From NCBI GenBank assembly GCA_030039135.1, contig JASHQN010000037.1, forward strand, positions 1 through 5,273: DNA of 5,273 nucleotides, read 5' to 3'. Shown piece by piece: positions 1-5,273 of this stretch. The number at the start of each line of letters is the position of its first letter. Positions within the stretch are counted from its first letter, which is position 1. The notes below the pieces were generated by a model, which did not search any database, was not told the DNA's origin, and worked only from the letters and a program-made list of their open reading frames with translations. The DNA is from Thermoplasmata archaeon (lineage in GTDB: Archaea; Thermoplasmatota; Thermoplasmata; Lutacidiplasmatales; UBA184). The position numbers and the translations under genes were made by a program.

Positions 1-21
1 GCCTACCTCCACCGCCGCGGT

Positions 22-93
22 GGGCACGTAGATCAGCGGAAGATCGCTGCTTTCGCAAAGCAGAGGTCGGGGGTTCAAATCCCCCCGTGTCCA
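22..93 (+). tRNA. tRNA-Ala, anticodon CGC
   Basis: This is a complete cloverleaf of 72 bases that decodes the alanine codon GCG. The acceptor stem is 22-28 (GGGCACG) with 86-92 (CGTGTCC), with a G-U wobble at its third pair: the G3-U70 identity element of tRNA-Ala. The D stem is GATC/GATC (31-34, 42-45) with GG in the loop. The anticodon stem is CTGCT/AGCAG (47-51, 59-63) around loop TTCGCAA, so the anticodon is CGC at 54-56. The variable loop has five bases (64-68), and the T arm is GGGGG-TTCAAAT-CCCCC (69-85). The discriminator base is A93. CTA follows, so CCA is not encoded and must be added after transcription. The TAGATCAG-GG-AGATCG 5' half resembles archaeal rather than bacterial tRNA-Ala. 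No intron interrupts the anticodon loop. Only 21 bases precede the gene, too few to show a promoter. Confidence 0.96.
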
Positions 94-290
94 CTACCCG
101 TATTCCTTCCGGGGCCCGCGCAATCTTGACCGGGTCCCCGAGCAGACGATCGCCGACCGCGTTGGGCTCGGTCCCGGAAGAGCATCGCGAACCCGGCGCT
201 TGGCGCGGAATCTGCTCGCTTCGGCGTTCGTCTGTTACGACGGGCTCGTCTCCTGCGATTTCGTCGGGGTGCGTCGGCCGTTCGGGCGAA
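94..290. other. convergent intergenic spacer, no gene seen
   Basis: These 197 bases lie between the end of the + strand tRNA and the stop codon of the - strand fumarase, so the two transcription units converge here and both must terminate in or near it. I see no run of four or more T on either strand and no strong hairpin followed by T. Only a weak pyrimidine-rich stretch (TATTCCTTCC, about 99-108) follows the tRNA. The reading frames crossing this spacer are arginine-rich and look non-coding. Confidence 0.6.
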
Positions 291-1778
291 CTAATCCTTA
301 GTGAGCGTCGCCACGTCCTTCTGCGGGTCGCCCACCATCTTCCGAGGGTCGACGATCCGGTCGAACTCCTCCGCGGTCACGAACCCGCTCCCGATCGCGG
401 CCTCCCGCAGCGTCAGGTTCTCGTCGAGCGCACGGTGGGCGATCGCCGCCGCCTTGTCGTAGCCGATGACCGGGCTCAGCGCGGTCACGAGCATCAGCGA
501 CTCGCCCACGTACCGCTCGACCCGCGCTCGATCGAGCTCGACCCCGGTGACGCTGTACTTCGTCAGCTTCGTCGCGGCGTCTCCCAGGATCCGCGCGCAA
601 TGCAGGACGTTGTTGATGATGATCGGACGCATGGTGTTGAGCTCGAAGTTACCCTGCGACCCGGCGAAGGCGACCGCAGAGTCCTCGGCGAGCACCTGGA
701 TGCACACCATGACCGTCGCCTCCTCTTGGGTCGGGTTCACCTTGCCCGGCATGATGGAGCTGCCGGGCTCGTTCGAGGGAAGGATGAGCTCGTGGAGGCC
801 GGCGCGCGGTCCGCTTCCCAGCCAGCGAAGGTCGTTCGCGATCTTCATCATCGCCACTGCGAGAGCTCTCAGGCCGGCGCTCGCGGCCACCATCGCGTCG
901 AGCGATCCCTGGGCCGCGTACTTGTTGGGCGCCGAAGCGAAAGGCTGGCCCGTCATCCTCGCGAGCTCCGCGGCCACCTCCTCGCCGAAGCCCGCAGGTG
1001 CGTTCAGACCGGTCCCCACCGCGGTGCCCCCGATCGCGAGCTGGTAGAGCCCCGGCAGCGTGCCCGCCATGACTCCGAGGGCGGCGTCCAGTTGCGCCGC
1101 GTAACCGGACCACTCCTGACCCACGGTGAGCGGTGTGGCGTCCTGGAGGTGGGTCCGGCCGATCTTCACCACATCGACCCACGCCCGGGCCTTCGTGGCG
1201 ATCGCCTTCCGAAGGGCGGAGATGGCCGGCATCAGCCGGCCCTGGACCTCGAGGACCGTGGCGAGGTGCATCGCCGTTGGGAACGTGTCATTGGACGACT
1301 GGCCCATGTTCACGTCGTCGTTCGGGTGGACGGGGTGCTTCGAGCCGAGCGTTCCGCCGACGAGCTGGATGGCCCGGTTGCTGACCACCTCGTTGACGTT
1401 CATGTTCGACTGCGTGCCGGAACCGGTCTGCCACACGTAGAGCGGGAACTCGGTGTCGAGCTTGCCCGAGATGACTTCGTCGCAGACGCGAACGATGAGG
1501 TCCGACTTCCACTGGGGAAGCCGGCCCGAGCGCGCGTTCACGATGGCGGCGGCCTTCTTCACGTAGCCATAGGCGTGGTATACCTCGACCGGCATCCGGT
1601 CGTTCCCGATCGAGAAGTGGATGAGCGAGCGCTGGGTCTGGGCCCCCCAATAGTGCTCCGCGGGGACCTCGATCTCGCCCATGGAGTCGCTCTCGACTCG
1701 AACTCCGGTCCTGCCGGTCCCGATCGGAAGATCCTGAACGGGGGGCGGCGGACCGGACGCCCCGACCTTGCCCGCCAT
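291..1778 (-). CDS. fumC: class II fumarate hydratase (fumarase C)
   Basis: This gene encodes a soluble, iron-independent class II fumarase, which reversibly hydrates fumarate to L-malate in the citric acid cycle. The family works as a homotetramer with active sites built from three subunits. The three conserved regions are present in order in this 495-residue protein: TGSGTQSNMNVNEV (118-131) with HPNDDVNMGQSSNDTFP (151-167); GRTHLQDATPLTVGQE (207-222), with H210 matching E. coli FumC His188; and the signature GSSIMPGKVNP (339-349), carrying the catalytic-loop serine (S340/S341) and the lysine and asparagine of the substrate site. E. coli FumC has 467 residues; the extra length is mainly a proline-rich N-terminal leader (about 1-26) before the family start RVESDSMGEIEVP. 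ATG 1778 is chosen because it is the only start codon between the malic enzyme stop and that conserved segment. A GAGGAG at 1793-1798 is 14 bases upstream, rather far for a ribosome site. The gene follows the malic enzyme by 32 bases and is probably cotranscribed with it. The lyase superfamily also includes aspartase and argininosuccinate lyase, but the motifs fit fumarase best. Confidence 0.96.
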   Translation of the reverse strand: MAGKVGASGPPPPVQDLPIGTGRTGVRVESDSMGEIEVPAEHYWGAQTQRSLIHFSIGNDRMPVEVYHAYGYVKKAAAIVNARSGRLPQWKSDLIVRVCDEVISGKLDTEFPLYVWQTGSGTQSNMNVNEVVSNRAIQLVGGTLGSKHPVHPNDDVNMGQSSNDTFPTAMHLATVLEVQGRLMPAISALRKAIATKARAWVDVVKIGRTHLQDATPLTVGQEWSGYAAQLDAALGVMAGTLPGLYQLAIGGTAVGTGLNAPAGFGEEVAAELARMTGQPFASAPNKYAAQGSLDAMVAASAGLRALAVAMMKIANDLRWLGSGPRAGLHELILPSNEPGSSIMPGKVNPTQEEATVMVCIQVLAEDSAVAFAGSQGNFELNTMRPIIINNVLHCARILGDAATKLTKYSVTGVELDRARVERYVGESLMLVTALSPVIGYDKAAAIAHRALDENLTLREAAIGSGFVTAEEFDRIVDPRKMVGDPQKDVATLTKD

Positions 1779-1810
1779 GACCTTAGCTGCCGCTCCTCGG
1801 CTCGGCCCGG

Positions 1811-3463
1811 TTACGCCACCGGTGCGTAGTCCGCCCGATAGAGCAACCCGCGGAGCCAGAGATTGATGTCCTTGGGCCTCTCCACCCGGGCGAATCCCCG
1901 ATCGAAGATCACGCCGGCGACCGCCTCGGCAGTGCGAATCTCGGCTTCGAGGACGTCCTTCTGCAGCGGGAACAGCAGCCCGAGGTTCCTCTGCTCGTCC
2001 GTGACCTGATCTGCAATGGCCCGAGCGGCCGTGATGAACATCTCGTCGGTCACCCGACGGGTGTTGGTGGCGTAGACGGCGAGCCCGACCGCCGGGTAGA
2101 CATAGAAATTGTTCGCCTGCCCCGGCAGGTACGTCTTGCCGTTGTACATTACCGGAGGGAACTGGACTCCCGCGGCGTAGAGCGCCTGGCCCCGGGTCCA
2201 TTCGTAGGCCTGGGCCGGCGTGCACTCGGCCTTTTCCGTGGGGTTCGAGAGCGCGAAGATGATCGGTCGGCTGCTCGCGCGCGCCATCGTCTCGATCACA
2301 GGCTGTGTGAACGCGCGTCCGACGGTGCTGACGCCGATGAGGATGGTCGGCTTCACGGACTCGACCACGGCTCGGAGGTCTCTGCTGGGAGCATGGGGGT
2401 GTGCGTAGAGCTTCTGCTCGGCCAGCAGATCCGTTCGAGACGGTTCCAGGAGGCCGTTGATGTCGAACATCCAGATCCGACGGCGGGCTTCCTCGTCCGA
2501 AAGCCCTTCGAGCTTCATCGCCGAGACGATCATCCGAGCATTGCCGAGGCCCGCCGACCCCGCGCCGAAGAAGAGCACCGTCTGGTCGCGGAATTTTTCC
2601 TTCTTGATCGCGAGGGCGTTGAACAGCCCCGCGACCACGATGCTACCCGTTCCCTGGATGTCGTCGTTGAAGCACGAGACCTTGTCCTGGTATCGAGCGA
2701 GGAACCGTACGGCGTCGGTCCCGCGCCAGTCCTCGAAGTGGATGCAGCAGTTCGGGAACACCTGCTGGACCGCGTCCACGAACTCGTCGACGAAGACGGT
2801 CATCTCGTCGTCCGACGGACGGCGCTGGCGCAGGCCCAGGTAGAGCGGGTCGGCGAGTAGCCCCTCGTTCTCGGTACCACAATCGAGGAGGATCGGGAGG
2901 AGAGCACGCTGTGGGACCGCGGCACACGCCGTGTACAACTGCAGCTTTCCGATGGGAATCCCCATCCCGTTCGCGCCGAGGTCGCCGAGCCCGAGGATCC
3001 GTCCTCCCGTGCTCACGCAGATGACACGGACGTCCTTCACGGGCCAGTTCTCGAGGACCTGGCGTACTCGTCCCTGGTGCTCGAGCGAGACGTACATGCC
3101 CCGGGGTCGGCGGTAAAGATGTCCGAACTTGAGGCAGGCGTAGCCGACGGTCGGGTCGTAGAGGATCGGTAGGAAGTAGGCCGGGTCGGCCATGACGAGT
3201 CGATAGAACAGCGTCTCGTCCGTGTCGGCGAGCTGGTTGAGGTAGATGTAGCGCTCAAGGTCGTCCGGCTTGCTCGCGAGCTGCTGCTTGGCGCGATCGA
3301 CCTGGCGGTCGATGGTCTCGACGGAAGTGGGGAGGAGGCCCTCGAGGCCGAGAGCCGCCCTTTCCGGAAGGGTGAAGGCGGTGCCGTGGTTGAGCAAGGG
3401 CGTGTTGAGCAGATCCACTCCCTTTAGCGCCGTCCGCGCGGTTGCTCCCGACTGAGCCGACAT
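1811..3463 (-). CDS. maeA: malic enzyme, long (MaeA/eukaryote-like) form
   Basis: This enzyme oxidatively decarboxylates L-malate to pyruvate and CO2 while reducing NAD(P)+. It has 550 residues, like E. coli MaeA and animal malic enzymes, and is longer than the short MaeB-type core. The N-terminal malic domain (about 15-270) carries LLNTPLLNHGTAFT, the catalytic tyrosine Y102 in YDPTVG, R155 in GGRILGLGDLG, and the catalytic lysine K173 in GMGIPIGKLQLY. Metal ligands are E243-D244 (HFED) and D267-D268 in FNDDIQGT. The NAD-binding domain (about 271-530) has GAGSAGLG at 300-307 and LSNPTEKAEC at 405-414. The C-terminal motif reads GQANNFYVYPAVGLAV (448-463), where the classic form has FPGxGLG. 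NAD or NADP preference cannot be settled by eye. ATG 3463 is supported by GAGGTGA nine bases upstream and by the correct family N-terminus. The gene is first in an apparent operon with fumarase, so fumarate could pass through malate to pyruvate. The symbol is given by architecture; the coenzyme is not established. Confidence 0.95.
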   Translation of the reverse strand: MSAQSGATARTALKGVDLLNTPLLNHGTAFTLPERAALGLEGLLPTSVETIDRQVDRAKQQLASKPDDLERYIYLNQLADTDETLFYRLVMADPAYFLPILYDPTVGYACLKFGHLYRRPRGMYVSLEHQGRVRQVLENWPVKDVRVICVSTGGRILGLGDLGANGMGIPIGKLQLYTACAAVPQRALLPILLDCGTENEGLLADPLYLGLRQRRPSDDEMTVFVDEFVDAVQQVFPNCCIHFEDWRGTDAVRFLARYQDKVSCFNDDIQGTGSIVVAGLFNALAIKKEKFRDQTVLFFGAGSAGLGNARMIVSAMKLEGLSDEEARRRIWMFDINGLLEPSRTDLLAEQKLYAHPHAPSRDLRAVVESVKPTILIGVSTVGRAFTQPVIETMARASSRPIIFALSNPTEKAECTPAQAYEWTRGQALYAAGVQFPPVMYNGKTYLPGQANNFYVYPAVGLAVYATNTRRVTDEMFITAARAIADQVTDEQRNLGLLFPLQKDVLEAEIRTAEAVAGVIFDRGFARVERPKDINLWLRGLLYRADYAPVA

Positions 3464-3472
3464 ACTAAATCC

Positions 3473-3479
3473 TCACCTC
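3473..3479 (-). promoter_or_regulatory. ribosome binding site of malic enzyme gene
   Basis: On the - strand the sequence GAGGTGA ends nine bases before the ATG at 3463. It is a seven-base match to the complement of the conserved 16S rRNA 3' end (GGAGGTGATC) shared by archaea and bacteria. It fixes the malic enzyme start and shows that this message has a leader. Confidence 0.8.
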
Positions 3480-3516
3480 GCTCGTCCGGCCTCGCTCCGA
3501 GCGCTACGGAACGAAC

Positions 3517-3536
3517 CCGGCCCCGAATCGGGCCGG
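3517..3536. repeat. inverted repeat, possible operator of the malic enzyme operon
   Basis: Two perfect 7-base arms, CCGGCCC (3517-3523) and GGGCCGG (3530-3536), flank a 6-base spacer. On the - strand the repeat begins four bases after the TATA-like box and extends to about where transcription should begin. It could bind a dimeric regulator, or, if transcription starts upstream of it, fold as a leader hairpin. GC-rich DNA makes short palindromes common, so the function is inferred from position only. Confidence 0.45.
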
Positions 3537-3540
3537 TGGG

Positions 3541-3548
3541 ATATAATG
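3541..3548 (-). promoter_or_regulatory. candidate TATA box for the malic enzyme-fumarase operon
   Basis: The - strand reads TTCATTATATCCC here, an AT island in very GC-rich surroundings and close to the archaeal TATA consensus. A start site about 25 bases downstream would fall near 3517-3520 and give a leader of roughly 55 bases that includes the GAGGTGA site. A purine-rich BRE just upstream is not obvious. The same island reads ATATAATG on the + strand, so it could in principle serve rightward transcription or resemble a bacterial -10 box. Confidence 0.5.
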
Positions 3549-3932
3549 AATGGCGGCACGAACGTCGTGTGCTTCGTAGCGGCTCGCAACCGAGCGCTGG
3601 CCGAAGGGTTGCGTTCGGGCGTAGGATCCGGTTCGGGAGTCGGAGGCTCGCCCGACGGTTCTCCTACCGAGGTTGGCCTGCGGGTCAACGGAGGCAAGAA
3701 GTACGGCTGTCGTACAGACGGCCGGAAACATCGCATCTAGGATACGCGGTTTCGCGTGCGACGTCCGCGACGCGAGCACGTTCGGCTCGAGCCCCGCGGC
3801 CTGCGAGCGGCTTGTGTGGCCCGGGCCTCCGAAATGCGGCCAACTTTGGCCGGACTCCGGTTGCGAGCCCGAGGGATCGCGCTCACCCCAGTCCCGGGCC
3901 ATGCTCGAGAGCCTAGACCCGGTCGGGCTACC

Positions 3933-3948
3933 CCTGGCCGGAGCCAGG
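3933..3948 (-). terminator. weak candidate terminator hairpin after the GNAT gene
   Basis: On the - strand, CCTGGC-TCCG-GCCAGG forms a perfect 6-bp stem with a 4-base loop, starting eight bases after the GNAT stop codon. No T tract follows, so it fits neither a bacterial intrinsic terminator nor the T-rich archaeal type well. Its position is the main argument; it may instead stabilise the transcript 3' end. Confidence 0.25.
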
Positions 3949-3956
3949 CGAACCGG

Positions 3957-4637
3957 CTACCGAATGTCCCTGCGCACGAGGACGTTGCTCTGCCCAAAAG
4001 GTCGAACGGTCCTGAAGCCCTCTCGTTCGAACATCTTCAGGGAGCCGAACCACGTGGCGACGGCGCGCCCGTGAATCGCCGGATACGCTTCCACCAACCC
4101 TCCTCCGTGCCGACTTATGGCGGCCAATGCTGCGTGAAGGGCGAATTGAGCGATTCCCGTCCTGCGGTACGGCCGATCGACAAAGAAGCACGTGATGCGC
4201 CAGGTCGGGGGTTCACCTAGGCTGCCGGCCAAGGCCCTATACTTGCGCCCCCCATCGATCCTCGGCAGGTCCTTTCTTCGGCCGAACTGGCACCAGCCGA
4301 CCGGCTGGCCGTCGCGGTACACCAGGATCCCGTGCGCATGACCGTGTACCAGCAGGGCCCGATGGTCACGGCGGTTCGCTTCCTGGCGTGTTCGGCTTCC
4401 GAGGGGGCCTGTCGGACCCTCTCGGTGGTAGAACATGCACCAGCACCCCGCCTGCACCCCGTGGTACTTCCGGAAGAGGTCCTCAAAATCGCTCCAACGC
4501 GAAGGCGAAAGCTCGAGGGCTTTCAGGGAGTGGGTTCCTCGCTCGGACGGCTGCCGCATGCCGCGTCTCGGGCCGTAGATCGTCGCTGTCGATTTCGCTG
4601 CAGAGCCGATCTCGAATTCGACACGAGCGCGTTTCAC
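3957..4637 (-). CDS. GNAT-family N-acetyltransferase
   Basis: This is a GCN5-related acetyltransferase, a cytosolic enzyme that moves an acetyl group from acetyl-CoA to an amine. The substrate cannot be inferred. Counting from the GTG at 4637 the protein has 226 residues. It contains GCWCMFYH (64-71), typical of one GNAT subgroup; strand GQPVGWCQFGRR (110-121); WRITCFFVDRPYRRTGIA (146-163), where RPYRRTGIA is the acetyl-CoA pyrophosphate loop (R/Q-x-x-G-x-A); LVEAYP (181-186); and a C-terminal MFEREGF (202-208). The start is uncertain. GTG 4637 has GAGGAGGAG just upstream, which is why I chose it. However, homology seems to begin only near LKALELSPSRW (38-48), so ATG 4559, giving 200 residues but no visible ribosome site, is a real alternative. 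The open frame continues to 4901, but that would overlap the upstream gene and read as low-complexity Arg/Pro sequence. Both neighbours on this strand are more than 200 bases away, so it is probably transcribed alone. Confidence 0.85.
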   Translation of the reverse strand: MKRARVEFEIGSAAKSTATIYGPRRGMRQPSERGTHSLKALELSPSRWSDFEDLFRKYHGVQAGCWCMFYHREGPTGPLGSRTRQEANRRDHRALLVHGHAHGILVYRDGQPVGWCQFGRRKDLPRIDGGRKYRALAGSLGEPPTWRITCFFVDRPYRRTGIAQFALHAALAAISRHGGGLVEAYPAIHGRAVATWFGSLKMFEREGFRTVRPFGQSNVLVRRDIR

Positions 4638-4866
4638 GTGCGCTACTCCTCCTCGATCTGGCTCATCCGCAAGCCGGCGAGGACGATGAAGTGGTCGAAC
4701 CGGACGCGTTATGGGCGTTCTGCCGTCACGACCCTCGCGTGAGACGCAACACTTCAACGCGATGCTCTCCCCATGTCCGAAGAACGACGAACGGATCGGG
4801 CTGCATCCTGTTCGCCCGCTCAACGGGTCTTCGTCCGGGCTCGTCTCGGGAGGACGATCGGACCGC
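4638..4866. other. spacer between the GNAT gene and the helical-protein gene
   Basis: The 229 bases between these two - strand genes show no clear TATA box, terminator or gene. Two short - strand frames exist: one from the ATG at 4804 (MQPDPFVVLRTW..., 26 codons) and one ending MSQIEEE at 4643. Neither has a ribosome site or recognisable content, so I do not call them genes. Confidence 0.4.
4646..4654 (-). promoter_or_regulatory. ribosome binding site suggesting the GTG start of the GNAT gene
   Basis: On the - strand GAGGAGGAG ends eight bases before GTG 4637, a good distance for initiation. It decides in favour of the longer GNAT protein. A purine-rich 9-mer could also arise by chance, and the same bases encode Glu-Glu-Glu at the end of a tiny frame (ATG 4666 to TAG 4643). 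Confidence 0.5.
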
Positions 4867-5273
4867 TTAGACCTCAGCCGCCTGCCGGAGCTGGGACGCA
4901 AGCGCGTCCTTGTCTCCTTTCAGCCGTGCGACGTCCCCGGCGCTTTCGCACGTGTTAACCGTTCTCACGAGTGCTGCCTGGAACGTCAGGATGGATTCTC
5001 GGCTTTCCTTCTTCGCTCCGTTCATGTATGCCGTCTCCGCGCTGCCGATGATTTTCTCGGCCTTGACGAAGAACAGCGCGCGAGCTCGATCCCGCATTCC
5101 CTTGATCAGTTCGGCAGATTCCGGAGTGGAGCGGTCTCCGAGAGAATACGGTCGCATCACGTAGAGCGCGGACCATCCCAAGTGGCTCGCGAGGTCGATC
5201 ATCCTCGCGTCGTCCAATATCCTGCTGACGGCGGTTCGAGCGTCCGCCGCGTCGGCCCCACCCTCCCGCCGAT
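4867..5273 (-). CDS. unrecognised helical protein, 3' part only (5' end outside window)
   Basis: The last 134 codons of an open frame are visible, ending in TAA at 4867. The frame is still open at the right edge. The first in-frame start candidates inside the window are TTG 5217 and ATG 5202, neither with a well-spaced ribosome site, and the codons before them (reading ADAADARTAVSRILDDAR) look coding, so the true start is probably beyond the window. I do not recognise a family. The sequence is Ala-, Lys-, Glu- and Arg-rich, with few prolines, and reads as several amphipathic helices: roughly SRILDDARMIDLASHLG, then PESAELIKGMRDRARALFFV, then a Lys/Glu-rich stretch and a C-terminal helix ending LASQLRQAAEV. 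There is no membrane segment, zinc-binding cysteine cluster or nucleotide-binding motif in the visible part. A balanced composition, unlike the Arg/Pro-rich shadow frames nearby, supports a real gene. It could be the C-terminal helical domain of a larger protein or a small helical bundle. Confidence 0.65.
   Translation of the reverse strand, partial: RREGGADAADARTAVSRILDDARMIDLASHLGWSALYVMRPYSLGDRSTPESAELIKGMRDRARALFFVKAEKIIGSAETAYMNGAKKESRESILTFQAALVRTVNTCESAGDVARLKGDKDALASQLRQAAEV

Larger units (their letters stand above)
3464..3956. other. 493-base interval without a convincing protein gene, rich in inverted repeats
   Basis: Between the GNAT stop and the malic enzyme start there is no reading frame I would call a gene. 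Frames of 60-130 codons occur on both strands but are Arg/Ser/Pro-rich, overlap each other and show no recognisable motif. Apart from the promoter elements at the left end, the interval holds several short palindromes: GTACG/CGTAC at 3701-3715, ACGCG-GTTT-CGCGT at 3744-3757, GGCTCGAGCC at 3784-3793, GGCCCGGGCC at 3818-3827, and CCTGGC/GCCAGG at 3933-3948. I looked for conserved cores of SRP RNA (GGAAGGAAGCA-like) and RNase P RNA (GAGGAAAGTCC-like) and for a tRNA T-arm, and found none. An unrecognised structured RNA or decayed sequence is possible. Confidence 0.5.

Noticed and set aside
1..300. Mobile-element attachment site at the tRNA 3' end
   Set aside because: No integrase gene and no second copy of the tRNA 3' end are seen in the window.
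87..1829. 580-codon + strand frame opposite the fumarase gene
   Set aside because: It begins inside the tRNA, lies antisense to a clear fumarase, and is Arg/His/Asp-rich with no motif: a shadow of a GC-rich gene.
1779..2225. Extension of the fumarase frame upstream into the malic enzyme gene
   Set aside because: The frame stays open, but the sequence there is Arg/Gly-rich shadow of malic enzyme; known fumarases start near RVESDSMG.
2393..2860. 155-codon + strand frame inside malic enzyme
   Set aside because: Antisense to conserved malic enzyme coding sequence, with no independent motif or start signal.
3681..3710. GGGTCAACGGAGGCAAGAAG resembling SRP RNA domain IV
   Set aside because: It lacks the GGAAGGAAGCAGC core and a matching pairing partner; the resemblance is superficial.
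3504..3902. 132-codon - strand frame in the interval before malic enzyme
   Set aside because: Ser/Arg/Pro-rich, no ribosome site, covers the putative promoter and operator, and overlaps other equally poor frames.
4641..4866. Possible frameshifted small gene upstream of GNAT (MQPDPFVVLRTW... in one frame, VRFDHFIVLAGLRMSQIEEE in another)
   Set aside because: Stops TGA and TAA separate the pieces, neither piece is recognisable, and there is no ribosome site, so a pseudogene call is not supported.

Overview
The window looks like a piece of a GC-rich archaeal genome. The best clue is the tRNA-Ala at the left end: it has the archaeal-style 5' half (TAGATCAGCGGAAGATCG), a G3-U70 acceptor pair and no encoded CCA. 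A TATA-like box upstream of the malic enzyme gene fits this. Shine-Dalgarno-like sites also occur (GAGGTGA, GAGGAGGAG), so at least some genes use led transcripts. A member of Thermoplasmatota or a similar high-GC euryarchaeal lineage is possible, but this is inference from composition and gene content, and a bacterium is not fully excluded.

Layout from left to right: tRNA-Ala(CGC) on the + strand (22-93); about 200 bases with no gene; a class II fumarase on the - strand (291-1778); a long-form malic enzyme on the - strand (1811-3463); a gap of about 490 bases (3464-3956) that holds the malic enzyme promoter region and many short inverted repeats but no convincing protein gene; a GNAT-family acetyltransferase on the - strand (3957-4637, start uncertain); a 229-base gap; and the 3' end of an unrecognised helical protein gene on the - strand that runs off the right edge (4867-5273).

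The functional core is the malic enzyme-fumarase pair. The genes are read in the same direction, 32 bases apart, and almost certainly form an operon (malic enzyme first). Together they connect fumarate, L-malate and pyruvate + CO2 + NAD(P)H, a short anaplerotic or cataplerotic branch off the citric acid cycle. A 7-bp-arm inverted repeat lies just downstream of the candidate TATA box, where a transcription factor could control the operon. The GNAT and helical-protein genes have no evident link to this pathway.

No CRISPR array, insertion sequence, phage module or defence system is visible, and I found no compelling undescribed system. The most useful leads are the putative operator and the gene-free, repeat-rich interval.
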